A stretch of 64,000 nt of DNA from Actinomycetes bacterium (GTDB taxonomy: Bacteria; Actinomycetota; Acidimicrobiia; Acidimicrobiales; Aldehydirespiratoraceae). The stretch spans positions 52,252-116,251 of the forward strand of contig JAJRXC010000083.1 in assembly GCA_024276495.1 (NCBI GenBank), written 5' to 3'. This document shows, one piece after another, positions 17,736-26,510 of the stretch (position 1 is the first letter of the stretch; each line of letters starts with the position of its first letter). A program made the position numbers and the translations under genes. The notes under the pieces were generated by a model. It saw only the letters and a program-made list of their open reading frames with translations, made no database searches and was not told where the DNA came from.

Positions 17736-18773
17736 ATGGCCACGACCGGATCGCGCTTCCCCGACCTCGGCTTCTACACGCTGGCGGGCCATCCCGAGTC
17801 GTCTCGCGACCTGATCGACGAGGTGCGAGCCGGCGAGGCGATGGGGCTCGGCTGGGCGTTCATCTCCGAGCGCTTCGACAAGAAGGAGGCCGCCACGCTG
17901 TCGGGCGCGGCCGGCGCGGTGTCCGAGCACATCGGCATCGCCACCGCCGCGACGAACCACAACACTCGGCATCCGATGATCACGGCCGCCTATGCCCGCA
18001 CGATGCAGTCGCTGACCGGCGGACGATTCGTGCTCGGGCTCGGACGGGGCATCACCCTCCTGCAGGACGCCTACGGCATCGATCGCATCACCACCGCCCA
18101 GATGGAGGACTTCGCGGGCATCATGCGCCGGCTCTTTCGCGGCGAGGCGATCATCGGCCATGACGGTCCGGCCGGGAAGTTCCCCGTGCTTCACCTCTCG
18201 CGTGACATCGACGAACACCTGCCGATGGGGCTCACCGCGTTCGGCCCGAACTCGCTCGCCCTCGGTGGCCGGTGCTTCGACCAGGTCGTGCTCCACACCT
18301 TCTTCGCCGACGAGACGACGCGGCGTTGCGTCGAAACGGTCAAGAACGCGGCAATCGACGCGGGTCGGGATCCCGACGATGTGAAGGTGTGGTCGTGCTT
18401 CGCCACCATCGGCGATCACATCCCTGAGGAGCGCCGGCTGATGAAGACGGTCGGGCGGCTGGCGACCTACCTCCAGGGCTACGGCGATCTGCTGGTGCGC
18501 ACCAACGGCTGGGACCCGGCCGTGCTCGAACGCTTCCGCACCGACGACGTGGTCACGAGCTTCCAAGGGGGCCTCGACGTGTCCGGCACACCGGAGGTGC
18601 TCGAGCACGTCGCCACGCTCCTCTCCGACGAATGGCTGGCGCCGATGGCCACCGGGTCGCCCGATCAGTGTGTCGACGCGATCAAGGGCCAGCTCGCCCT
18701 CGGCTGCGACGGGGTCATCATGCACGGGGCGACGCCGGACGAGTTGGCGCCGATCGTGGCGGCCTATCGCTGA
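17736..18773 (+). CDS. LLM-class F420-dependent oxidoreductase
   Basis: A 345-aa luciferase-like TIM-barrel oxidoreductase. Landmarks are PDLGFYTLAGHPESSRDL at the N-terminus, GLGWAFISERFDKKEA, ATAATNHNTRHP, and the GGRFVLGLGRG cofactor-phosphate loop. The pattern fits the F420-dependent subgroup common in actinobacteria. The C-terminal block (from DEWLAPMATGSPDQC to ATPDELAPIVAAYR) is repeated in a broken copy at 24718-24871. The substrate is unknown. A minus-strand SDR relic lies 18 bases downstream, and the same neighbour order occurs in the second copy. Confidence 0.85.
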   Translation: MATTGSRFPDLGFYTLAGHPESSRDLIDEVRAGEAMGLGWAFISERFDKKEAATLSGAAGAVSEHIGIATAATNHNTRHPMITAAYARTMQSLTGGRFVLGLGRGITLLQDAYGIDRITTAQMEDFAGIMRRLFRGEAIIGHDGPAGKFPVLHLSRDIDEHLPMGLTAFGPNSLALGGRCFDQVVLHTFFADETTRRCVETVKNAAIDAGRDPDDVKVWSCFATIGDHIPEERRLMKTVGRLATYLQGYGDLLVRTNGWDPAVLERFRTDDVVTSFQGGLDVSGTPEVLEHVATLLSDEWLAPMATGSPDQCVDAIKGQLALGCDGVIMHGATPDELAPIVAAYR

Positions 18774-18791
18774 GCCCGGTGGCCGAGAGGC

Positions 18792-19047
18792 TCAGTCGAG
18801 ATCCGGGGCCCGAGCCGACCCGTTGATGTGCCCGCCGACGCGGCCCATCGGATTGCTCGCATCGGCGGTGGCCTCGATCTCGGGGCGCTGCCCCATCACG
18901 GCGCGAAAGGATGCGGACTTCGCCGCGGGGCAGATGACGTTGATGACGATGTCGGTGTCGGCCCATTCCTTCGCCGCGGTGCGGTGGCGCCCCGCAGCGC
19001 CTCCTTGGCCGAGTTGTACTCGACGGTGTGAGGTCGCCGCTTCGTTC
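18792..19047 (-). pseudogene. C-terminal relic of a short-chain dehydrogenase (copy A)
   Basis: Minus-strand reading gives VEYNSAKEALRGAT (with the SDR YxxxK motif as YNSAK), then a one-base loss near 18984, then AAKEWADTDIVINVIC, ASFRAVMGQRPEIEA, DASNPMGRVG and straight to GHINGS...DLD and the stop. Compared with the SDR at 24891-25668, the N-terminal two-thirds (Rossmann fold) are absent, and an internal piece of about 31 codons (the DVESD...TLFVDG region) is deleted in frame. It is clearly non-functional and sits next to the LLM gene exactly as in the other copy. Confidence 0.8.
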
Positions 19048-19259
19048 CCGGTCGTCCGCTCCACTCATATGGCCACGCCAGACCGGATGTCTTGGCGTCT
19101 CGGCGCGTGGAGCGCGTTGACATCATCGCACCGTTGATCCCATGTTCTGCAGCGATCGCGTCGCTCTCGATCCGGACGTGGGTCGAAGGAGCATGTGGAT
19201 CGCAGATCATGGAGTCTTGTTCGCCGGGTCACGGTCGACTCCACATTGGCGAACCTCGT
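19048..19259. other. Non-coding spacer at the edge of the duplicated block
   Basis: About 210 bases between the SDR relic and the next gene. By eye the base composition is less GC-rich than the flanks. No start-to-stop frame resembles a known protein. Homology with copy B ends at its left edge, so it is a candidate rearrangement junction. Confidence 0.45.
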
Positions 19260-22200
19260 TCACGACCCCGGGCCAAGTCGTCGCGCTCGGAAATAGGCCA
19301 TGAGTCCGGCGAAGGCCGTTAGTAGCAACGCGACGGAGAGGACGATTCCGAACCGACCGAAACCGTCCCGGTCTGCCGGCGCTGCCGGTCCGGTCGACAG
19401 CAACTCACCAATCGCAGCCATCGTCTCGGCGGTTGCACCGACCGAGGGTGTGATGTCGACGACGACGTGAGCCATCTCGGTCTGGCCGCTCTGATCGGTG
19501 ACCGTGGCCACGATCGTGTGGCGGCCGACCGAGAGGGTCTTGGCGGTCACGACCGCCCCCTCTCCGATGGCGCCATCTCGATCCGATGTCCACGTCACGA
19601 GCGGCTCGGTGGAGTCTTCGACATCGACGGCGAACGCCCGAAGCTCGAGGAACTGCCCGGCGGGTCGCGTCGTTCCGTCGATCGGCGAAGCGATCACCAC
19701 CTCAGGCCGATTGTCGGGCAACTCGATCGATGCCGAGACGGCGGTCGTCTGGTTGATGCCGTCGCTGACCAACAGTCGAAACTCACCGGGGGCACCTCCG
19801 GGGAGACCACGGAAGTCGATGGTGACGGCGGTTGTCGCACCGGGCGTTGCTGCGGTCATCCACTCGCCGGTCGTTCGGTACTGCAACATGCTTCGTAGCG
19901 GGTCGCCGTCCGGATCGACGGCGCTCCACGACACGGTGACGGAGTCCTCGCCCATCTCGACTTCGGGGATGGTGACCTCCGGCCGGCCCGGACCCGGCGC
20001 GAGTCGGGCCAGGACACCGTCCTGGGACACGAGAACGACCTCGCGGAGGCCGGGGACGGCCGGAATCGTTTCGGTGAACCTCGTCGGGCTCGTTGTCGGG
20101 TAGGGCTCGATGGCAGCACCTGCCTGATCGGTGGACCCTTCGTCGCGGGTCGAGCCAGAGGTCCATTTGGCGACCTCGACGTTCTGGGCGCCGAGGACCT
20201 CACCGTCGGCGTCCAGCAGAATCAGGAGAAGCGGGTCGGGATCGATGGTGTTGTCGATCCACGACGACGTGTCTCGACGTTCGCGAACAACAAGCCCCCC
20301 ATCGAGTGTCGCAGTGCCGGCGGAGCCGTTGATCGAGCCGAAGACGACCATCTCACCCGGCGCCGTTTCGTTGGCGATCGGGTCGTCCGAGGCACCCGGA
20401 AGGAGGTCGCACAGGTCTTCTCCGAACGGTCCGCCCCAGGAGTCACACGACCAGACGGGTACGCCGCCGTGGACCACCGGGGGGAGCCCTTGCCCCTGTC
20501 CCGGTGTGTCGAAGTCGATGTCGATGAGGTCGGCGGTGTCGCAGTCGACTCCCACGTAGTTGAGAAGCGTGCAGCCGTGCCACGGCTCGAGCCACCGACC
20601 GGTCCCCGCGTACCCCATGAACGGCGTCGCGTTGAACGGCGGAGTTGCAGCCGGATCGTTGGACATGATCGACGGCTCGGCCGTGTTGGTGATCACATAC
20701 ATCACATCGAAGCCGTAGAAGCCTTCCTCGTCGAGCGGCCCGATCGAGCAGTTCGGCCAGCCGTATGACTGTGGGAAGGAGGGGTCGATCGCGCCACCGT
20801 GAAGTTCGCCCGGGAGGCCGTCACCGGGATTCCAGTCGCACGGCGCGTGTGACAACCCGACGTTGTGCCCGAGCTCCTGAGCGATGACCGACCCCGCGTT
20901 GGAGTGCCAGGGCCACTGCCAACTGAAACCTTCGTACATCGTCGACCACGTGTTGCCGCCCACGCCTTGCGCGAACCCGCCCCACAGCGATTGCGCTTGC
21001 GGGGAGAGCATGCCCATCACGAGATCGCCCTCGTCCTCGTCCCATCCGTTGGCCTGCCGAGCAAGGTCGAGTTCCACCCACGGGTAGACCTCTGCGCCTT
21101 CCGTTGCGAAATCCCATCCCGAGTCGGCGTCACCGAGAACAGGGTTGAACGGGTCGAACGACATCTGACCGGCCGGCCACAGGCGGTATGTCGCGAGCGC
21201 CTGCTGGACCCAGCCGTCAGACGCGGTGTGAGTGACCACCTCGCCGGTTCCGCCGCTCGTGCCGTCCTCGGTGATGTAGAGCGGGAACATGTGGACGTTG
21301 ACCGGCACCGCCTGCTGGAAAGAGACGGAGGTCTCGATGAAGTTGTTGAGCGGGGTGAGATCATTTCCCAGCGTCGGATCCCCGGCGATCACCACGGCCC
21401 GGAAGTCGAGGGTGCCGGTCACCCAATCCGTGTCGAGAATGAAGTACGGCGCGGCGTCGTTGGAGCTGCGGATCAGCCGGTCGGCGAACGAGATCGGGTT
21501 GTTCTCTGCTTCGAGAATGTCGAGGACCTCGCCGTCTCGGCTGACCTCGAGGAACGCGCTGCCCAGCGTCTGGCTCTCCGTGTTGTTGAGACCGAACAGA
21601 CGAACCGCGGTGGGGCGCTGGGCAACAAGCGGAAAGTCGTTCGCGAGATTCTGCAGCCCCTGCGTGACTTCGATGTGGGTGAGTTCGAGGTCGATGTCCG
21701 ACGGCGGGGTCGTTCCGCCGGTGAGACCGCTGATCGTTGTGGTCGTCGCCCCGAAGTCCACGGGGTTGGGGCCCGAGCCGGGGTCGCCGCCGACTGTCGT
21801 CGGCGGAGCCGCGAGCGTCCCTTGCGTGGTGGTCGTGCTCGTTGCGTCGGTCGCGAGCGAGCCGGCGGTCGTGGTGGTGATGACCGCGGTTGCCGGTGGC
21901 GCGATGCTGGTCGAAGTCGTCACTGTCGCGGTGGGCTGTGTGGTCGTGGACGAAGGCGGCGAGGTAGTCGTGCTCGTGCTACTCGTCGTGCTCGTGCTGG
22001 TCGTCGTCGGAGGCGCGAGGATCGTGAACTTCGCGGTGGCGGAGTCCGCACATCCATCGCTGGGTGTGTAGCCGCGGCAGGCAACAACAGTTCGCCCGCC
22101 CGGCGCCACTCGCGGTGTCGTGAAGCCGATGGCGAAGGTGCCATCGCGCTCTACTGAGCCCGAGACGAGAAGCGTGCCCGTTTCACTGTCGAGGCGGATC

Positions 22201-22358
22201 TCGACGGTGCCAGGCTGAAACGACGAACCCTTCGCAACCACGCTCGCTCCCGGCAGCGCCGAGTTCGGCTCGAGCTCGAGCACGGGTGGTGGACTCTGGG
22301 CGAACGCCGCGGGCACGGAGAGGACGAATACGCTGAAGATCACGACAAGTCGACGCAT
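19260..22358 (-). CDS. Large secreted metzincin-like protein with an altered zinc motif
   Basis: A 1032-aa surface protein. A signal peptide (VPAAFAQ) is followed by an Ig-like N-terminal domain (about 27-112) and a long Thr/Ser-rich linker (about 115-200). A peptidase-like region follows with AQELGHNVGLSHAPC at 493-507, then bacterial Ig-like/fibronectin-like domains (about 800-975) and one membrane span near the C-terminus followed by RARR. The zinc site pattern of metzincins is HExxHxxGxxH; here the first His is Gln494 (CAG codon), while Glu495, His498 and His504 remain. It may have an unusual zinc site or be inactive. It faces the response-regulator gene, with about 106 bases between. Its GC content appears somewhat lower than the flanks. 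Confidence 0.7.
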   Translation of the reverse strand: MRRLVVIFSVFVLSVPAAFAQSPPPVLELEPNSALPGASVVAKGSSFQPGTVEIRLDSETGTLLVSGSVERDGTFAIGFTTPRVAPGGRTVVACRGYTPSDGCADSATAKFTILAPPTTTSTSTTSSTSTTTSPPSSTTTQPTATVTTSTSIAPPATAVITTTTAGSLATDATSTTTTQGTLAAPPTTVGGDPGSGPNPVDFGATTTTISGLTGGTTPPSDIDLELTHIEVTQGLQNLANDFPLVAQRPTAVRLFGLNNTESQTLGSAFLEVSRDGEVLDILEAENNPISFADRLIRSSNDAAPYFILDTDWVTGTLDFRAVVIAGDPTLGNDLTPLNNFIETSVSFQQAVPVNVHMFPLYITEDGTSGGTGEVVTHTASDGWVQQALATYRLWPAGQMSFDPFNPVLGDADSGWDFATEGAEVYPWVELDLARQANGWDEDEGDLVMGMLSPQAQSLWGGFAQGVGGNTWSTMYEGFSWQWPWHSNAGSVIAQELGHNVGLSHAPCDWNPGDGLPGELHGGAIDPSFPQSYGWPNCSIGPLDEEGFYGFDVMYVITNTAEPSIMSNDPAATPPFNATPFMGYAGTGRWLEPWHGCTLLNYVGVDCDTADLIDIDFDTPGQGQGLPPVVHGGVPVWSCDSWGGPFGEDLCDLLPGASDDPIANETAPGEMVVFGSINGSAGTATLDGGLVVRERRDTSSWIDNTIDPDPLLLILLDADGEVLGAQNVEVAKWTSGSTRDEGSTDQAGAAIEPYPTTSPTRFTETIPAVPGLREVVLVSQDGVLARLAPGPGRPEVTIPEVEMGEDSVTVSWSAVDPDGDPLRSMLQYRTTGEWMTAATPGATTAVTIDFRGLPGGAPGEFRLLVSDGINQTTAVSASIELPDNRPEVVIASPIDGTTRPAGQFLELRAFAVDVEDSTEPLVTWTSDRDGAIGEGAVVTAKTLSVGRHTIVATVTDQSGQTEMAHVVVDITPSVGATAETMAAIGELLSTGPAAPADRDGFGRFGIVLSVALLLTAFAGLMAYFRARRLGPGS

Positions 22359-22464
22359 CTCTCGACGATCTCATGGCTCCGGGCCCGCCGGGATACCAAC
22401 AACGACAGTCGTCGATTACGGTCTTCCCTACCTTCGGCTGATCCAGGATGAGTAAGTTCGTCCC

Positions 22465-23142
22465 ATGGCGCCGCTGCGGGTCGTCCTTGCCGAAGACAAC
22501 CTCCTGGTCCGCCAGGGGCTGATCAGCGTTCTGGCGACCGTCGACAGCATCGAGCTCGTCGCCACGGTCGCGTCCCTGCCTGAGCTGGAATGTGCGGTCG
22601 AGAAACACGCGCCCGACGTCGTTGTGACCGACATACGTATGCCGCCGGATCACACCGATGAGGGTGTCCGTGCCGCGGACGCGTTCCGGCTCAGTCACCC
22701 GAAAATGGGCGTCGTGGTGATCTCCCAGTTCGCCGAACCCGAATACGTGCTCGGCGTGCTCGGCGAAGGGAGCAGAGGAAGAGGCTATGTCGTCAAGGAT
22801 CGCGTCGATGATCGCGCCCACCTCGTCCGCGCCATCGAAGCAGTGGCCGCGGGGGGTTCGTTCATCGACGACGAGGTCATCGACGTGCTCATCACCTCTC
22901 GCTCGCGCGATCTGAACTCCCCGATCGAATCGTTGTCACCGCGAGAACGAGAGGTGCTCGCGGAGATCGCCGCGGGGCGAAGCAATCGGGCGATCGCCGA
23001 GCAGCTCGCGGTCAGCCGCCACACCGTGGAGAAGCACACGAACGCGATATTCACGAAGTTCGGCCTCGGTGAGGACGATGAGGTCAATCGGCGGGTGACG
23101 GCTGTGCTCTTGTTTCTCGCCGGTCGGCCGCAGAGCCCCTGA
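22465..23142 (+). CDS. NarL/LuxR-family response regulator
   Basis: A 225-aa two-component regulator. The receiver domain (1-122) has the acidic pair at Glu10/Asp11, phosphoacceptor Asp56 in VVTDIRMP and Lys111 in VVKDR. The LuxR-type helix-turn-helix (about 155-215) contains LSPREREVLAEIAAGRSN and AVSRHTVEKHTNAIFTKFGL. The stop overlaps the kinase start by one base. Possible targets are the divergent metzincin-like gene, since the two share the intergenic region. Confidence 0.92.
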   Translation: MAPLRVVLAEDNLLVRQGLISVLATVDSIELVATVASLPELECAVEKHAPDVVVTDIRMPPDHTDEGVRAADAFRLSHPKMGVVVISQFAEPEYVLGVLGEGSRGRGYVVKDRVDDRAHLVRAIEAVAAGGSFIDDEVIDVLITSRSRDLNSPIESLSPREREVLAEIAAGRSNRAIAEQLAVSRHTVEKHTNAIFTKFGLGEDDEVNRRVTAVLLFLAGRPQSP

Positions 23143-24407
23143 TGAGCCCAGTCGCCGTCACCGACGCCCAGCTTGCCCGCCTGCGACACTTCATCCTCTT
23201 GGACGTCGCCACCTCTCTCACTGCCGTGGTCGTCATGTCACTGCTCAACCTCGTCGCGATCCGGAACCTTTGGCTACTGGCGGCAACTGCGATGGTCCTC
23301 GTCGCCGCGGTCTTGATAGCGATGGGTCTACGACCGCTCGCCCGAGGCGATGCAGAAGCCGGTGTCATGTGGGTGGCCGTGGGCAACTGGGCCATCGCGA
23401 TGTCTGCCGCTGCGATCGCCACCTTCTCATGGCCGGTTCAACAGCTCGCCGCCTTGCTGCCGGTGATGGTCGCCGCGCCGTATGTCTCGCGGAACCGTTT
23501 TCGGGTCATCCTCCTGATCTCGATCGCGGTGTCCGTTGTCGCGGCGGCCCTCGGCCTTGTTCAGGACTTCACCGGACTCACGGACGACCTCGCCGACTGG
23601 GTGGCGCCGACCATCCTGATCATGTTTACGCCGTTCATGTCCGTGCTCGTTGCGCTCGCGGGGAGGAGCGCGGCCGCCGCGTTGAGCGACGCGCTCGATG
23701 AGTCGCTGACCGCCGCCGAACTTCTCCGCGAGTCGCGTCGCCGTCTCGTGGCGGCCGCCGACTCTGAACGGCGACGGATCGAGCGTGATCTCCATGACGG
23801 AGCACAAGCACGCCTCATCGGCATGAGCCTTCAGATCTCCCTGGCCCGCGAACAATGCCTGACGGACACGGCGGCAGCACAGGCAACGCTCGATGCGATC
23901 CGAAGTGAGGTCCGTCACGCCCAAGACGACATGCGGGCGCTGGTGCGCGGGCTGCACCCACCAGTGTTGACCCAACGCGGCCTCGCGCCCGCGATTCGGG
24001 CCGCCATCGCCAATACTGTGAACCCGTATCGGGATCTGGTCCACGATGTGGGCCGCCACGACGCGGCCGTCGAGTCGGCGATCTACTTCTGCTGTCTCGA
24101 AGCCCTGCAGAATGTCGCCAAACACACTCCCCCCGAAACGGAGGTGACCGTCACCCTCAGCCTTGCCGACTCGACCCTCATTCTCGTCGTGGCCGACGGG
24201 GGCCCAGGGTTCGTTCCCGTGACGCGCGATGGCGCGGGCCTCGTCAACATGGCTGATCGCATCGGCGCGGCCGGCGGGACGTTCGCACTCGACACGCGTC
24301 CGGGATCGGGCACGAGAATCGAAGCGCGCGTCCCGGCACGCCGCGAAGCGGGGCGGCGAGACGAGGCTCCCCTGAGTGCGAATTCACGGGTGTCGGTCGA
24401 GGGTTGA
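23142..24407 (+). CDS. Sensor histidine kinase (HisKA_3 type)
   Basis: A 421-aa membrane kinase, the partner of the regulator just upstream. Six hydrophobic segments fill residues 15-175 and no large extracellular domain is visible, so it may sense a membrane-state or intramembrane signal, as LiaS/DesK-type kinases do. The dimerisation and phosphorylation helix has ERRRIERDLHDGAQARL with His218. The ATPase domain shows an N-box around ALQNVAKHTPP, the G1 box VADGGPGF and the G2 region NMADRIGAAGG. It ends just before copy B of the duplicated block. Confidence 0.9.
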   Translation: MSPVAVTDAQLARLRHFILLDVATSLTAVVVMSLLNLVAIRNLWLLAATAMVLVAAVLIAMGLRPLARGDAEAGVMWVAVGNWAIAMSAAAIATFSWPVQQLAALLPVMVAAPYVSRNRFRVILLISIAVSVVAAALGLVQDFTGLTDDLADWVAPTILIMFTPFMSVLVALAGRSAAAALSDALDESLTAAELLRESRRRLVAAADSERRRIERDLHDGAQARLIGMSLQISLAREQCLTDTAAAQATLDAIRSEVRHAQDDMRALVRGLHPPVLTQRGLAPAIRAAIANTVNPYRDLVHDVGRHDAAVESAIYFCCLEALQNVAKHTPPETEVTVTLSLADSTLILVVADGGPGFVPVTRDGAGLVNMADRIGAAGGTFALDTRPGSGTRIEARVPARREAGRRDEAPLSANSRVSVEG

Positions 24408-24492
24408 GAGCAGCGGGTGAGAGTCATGTCGGGTCTCGTGTGCTGGTGTTGGCATGATGGACGCGGTCGGATCTGGGCTCTGGGGTGCGTCG
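24408..24492. other. Short spacer before duplicated block B
   Basis: Nothing recognisable. It joins the end of the kinase gene to the truncated sulfotransferase copy. Confidence 0.4.
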
Positions 24493-24720
24493 TGGAGGGT
24501 CGGGTTCGCGGTTCCACAGGTCGGTGAGCCCGGTGAGCCGCAGCTGCAGACACCGCAACAGCTCACCGCGGGCGCTGAGCCGCCCGATGACCGTCAAGTC
24601 CGCATTCGTTTCGAACGCGCCGAGCAGGAGCCGGAAGGTCGGTTCCCAGTCGTCATCGCCGAAGTCGTCGAGCCCCGTCGACATCCGGGCCGCATCCATC
24701 AGCTCGTCGGGGTCGAGGCT
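24493..24720 (-). pseudogene. Sulfotransferase fragment (copy B)
   Basis: Minus-strand translation gives TGLDDFGDDDWEPTFRLLLG, then LTVIGRLSARGELLRCLQLRL and DLWNREPD. This is nearly identical to residues about 35-105 of the intact sulfotransferase at 14567-15805, and the DNA is also visibly similar. The N-terminus and everything after residue about 105, including the PAPS loop, are missing. Its right edge joins directly to a piece of the LLM gene near 24718. Confidence 0.85.
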
Positions 24721-24871
24721 CCCCGACGAATGGCCGACCCCGATGGCCTCTGGCTCGCCGGACCAGTGTGCCGCCGCGATCCGAGGCCAGTTTCGCCCTC
24801 GGCTGCGACGGCGTGATCATGCACGGCGCCACTCCCGACGAGCTCGCACCGATCGTGGCCGCCTACGGCTG
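24718..24871 (+). pseudogene. C-terminal fragment of an LLM oxidoreductase (copy B)
   Basis: The plus strand encodes PDEWPTPMASGSPDQCAAAI, then shifts frame by one inserted base near 24792 (CAGTTTCGCC against CAGCTCGCC in copy A), then ALGCDGVIMHGATPDELAP and IVAAYG with a stop. It matches the last about 50 residues of the LLM protein at 17736-18773. About 85% of the gene is lost. Confidence 0.85.
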
Positions 24872-24890
24872 AGGGCCCGGCCCGGGGAGT

Positions 24891-25668
24891 TCAGTCGAGG
24901 TCGGGGTTCCAGCTCGATCCGTTGATGTGGCCGCCGCCATCGACGAACAAGGTGTTGCCGGTCATGTAGCGGCATCCCTCGCTCGCCAGGAAGACGGCGA
25001 CCGGGGCGATGTCACTTTCGACATCGCCGATGCGGCCCATCGGGTTGCTCGCGTCGGCCGCGGCCTCGATCTCGGGGTGTTGGCCCATCACGGCCCGAAA
25101 CGACGCCGAATCCGTTCGTGAGGCAGATGACGTTGGCGACGATGCCGGTGTCGGCCCATTCGCGGGCCGCGGTGCGCGTCGCCGCCCTGAGCGCCTCCTT
25201 GGCCGAGTTGTACTCCAGGGTGCCCATGTGGGCGTTGACGCCGTTGAGCGAGCACATGTTGATGATGCGGCCGTAGCCGGCGGCGGCCATGTGGGAATGG
25301 GCGGCGATCATGGTCCACAGCGGGCCGAGGAAACCGACGGCGAGGCCGCCCGTCATCAGCTCCTCGGTCTTGTGCTCGACCCGGGAGATCCGACCGCCAC
25401 CCCACGCGTTGTTGACGAGGATGTCGATCGACCCGAACCGGTCGACGGCGTGTTGCACCATCGCCTCGCAGTCGTCCCGGTCGCCGGCGTCGGTGCGGAT
25501 GAACGAGGCGGCGGCACCGATCTCGTCGGCCACCGCCGCACCGCTGGCCTCGTTGATCTCGCCGATCACGACCTTGGCCCCTTCGCGGGCGAAGACCCGG
25601 GCGACACCGGCCCCGATGCCGTCGCCGGCTCCGGTGATGACGGCGACTCGCCCGTCGAGTTGTCCCAT
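24891..25668 (-). pseudogene. Short-chain dehydrogenase/reductase with one frameshift (copy B)
   Basis: Reads from ATG 25668 as a classical SDR: the cofactor motif GAGDGIGAGVA (TGxxxGxG-like), the NNAW motif (NNAG-like), ICS...N-type segments, and the active site YNSAK preceded by IINMCSLNG. A one-base insertion around 25100-25115, relative to copy A, throws the frame after NVIC; the correct continuation (ASFRAVMGQHPEIEA, then SDIAPVAVFLASEGCRYMT and FVDGGGHINGS, ending DLD) lies in the next frame to 24891. If the indel is real the enzyme is truncated after about 200 residues; if it is an assembly error, this is an intact SDR of about 258 aa. Confidence 0.82.
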
Positions 25669-26039
25669 GGGTGTTCCCCCTGCTCGCCGTCGCCACGCGA
25701 CGGCCGGAGCGTACATGGCCGGGGCGACCCGATCTCACCTCGGCAATGACGGCCGGGGAACTCAGCCCAGGTGGTTGAGCAGACCGACGAGGGGCGGGAG
25801 CATGAGGTCGGCCCCGAGAGAACGTTCCACGTGGCGAGACGATTGAGATGGGTGCTGTCCTCGTCGAAGACGCGCCCACGATCGGGCGACGGAGGGTGCC
25901 GGCATCGGTCCCGTCCGCCACCACGCGACGGCGACGAGCGCGCCGGGCCGCGCACAGGACGGCGGCGCCGTGCAACAGAACCCGCCCCCCACGCGTCATT
26001 CTCTTTGTGAACGCTGGTGCCGGCCTGCGAGTGGTGAAC
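25669..26039. other. 371-base region without a recognisable gene
   Basis: Open frames exist on both strands (for example 25762-25992 minus) but none has a recognisable domain or convincing start. It separates the SDR from the next sigma-factor operon and should hold the promoters of both. Confidence 0.45.
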
Positions 26040-26510
26040 ATGGACGATATCGACGCGGCTGAGTGGCCCATAGAACTGGTTGCCCTCTACGCGGCCACAT
26101 ACCGCGCCAACGTTCGAGTGGCCTACGCCATGATCGGGTCGCGCCACGAGGCGGAGGAGATCGATCAGGATTCGGTCCTCGCGCTGGCCCGGCAGTGGGG
26201 ATCCGTGCGCCATCCCGAGTCCTACCTCCGGAGAACCATCACGAACCGGGCGATCGCGGTGTTGCGCCGACGCGCGGTCGCCGCGCGCCACCCCGTCGAT
26301 CCTCCCCCGCCCTCCGAAGACGGCCGGCTGGTGGAGCTCCGAGATGCGCTACTGCGCCTACCGGACCGACAGCGGGCCGCCGTGGTTCTGCGCTTTGTCG
26401 CGGGGCTCGACGATCGTGAGATCGCGTCGGCGCTGGACTGCCGACCGGGCACGGCCCGGTCGCTGATGTCGCGCGGCCTGGCCGCGTTGCGGAAGGAGGT
26501 GCCCCGATGA
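26040..26510 (+). CDS. ECF-type RNA polymerase sigma factor (SigE-like)
   Basis: A 156-aa sigma factor. Region 2 includes LYAATYRANVRVAYAMIGSR, EAEEIDQDSVLALARQW and the helix RRTITNRAIAVLRRR. Region 4 is LLRLPDRQRAAVVLRFVAGL with a helix-turn-helix DREIASALDCRPGTARSLMS. The start is uncertain: ATG 26040 is taken, but GTG codons a few residues upstream are in frame. Its end overlaps the next gene by four bases, which pairs it with that membrane protein. Confidence 0.87.
   Translation: MDDIDAAEWPIELVALYAATYRANVRVAYAMIGSRHEAEEIDQDSVLALARQWGSVRHPESYLRRTITNRAIAVLRRRAVAARHPVDPPPPSEDGRLVELRDALLRLPDRQRAAVVLRFVAGLDDREIASALDCRPGTARSLMSRGLAALRKEVPR

Noticed and set aside
19060..19259. Possible transposase remnant at the edge of copy A
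   Set aside because: Composition is somewhat different from the flanks, but no frame shows transposase motifs and no terminal repeats were seen.
21700..22060. Thr/Ser repeat region as a CRISPR-like or tandem-repeat array
   Set aside because: It is a coding Thr/Ser-rich linker with irregular codons, without a repeated unit or spacers.
25750..26010. Overlapping frames before the second sigma factor
   Set aside because: No recognisable domain, no ribosome site and Arg/Pro-rich composition typical of non-coding frames.
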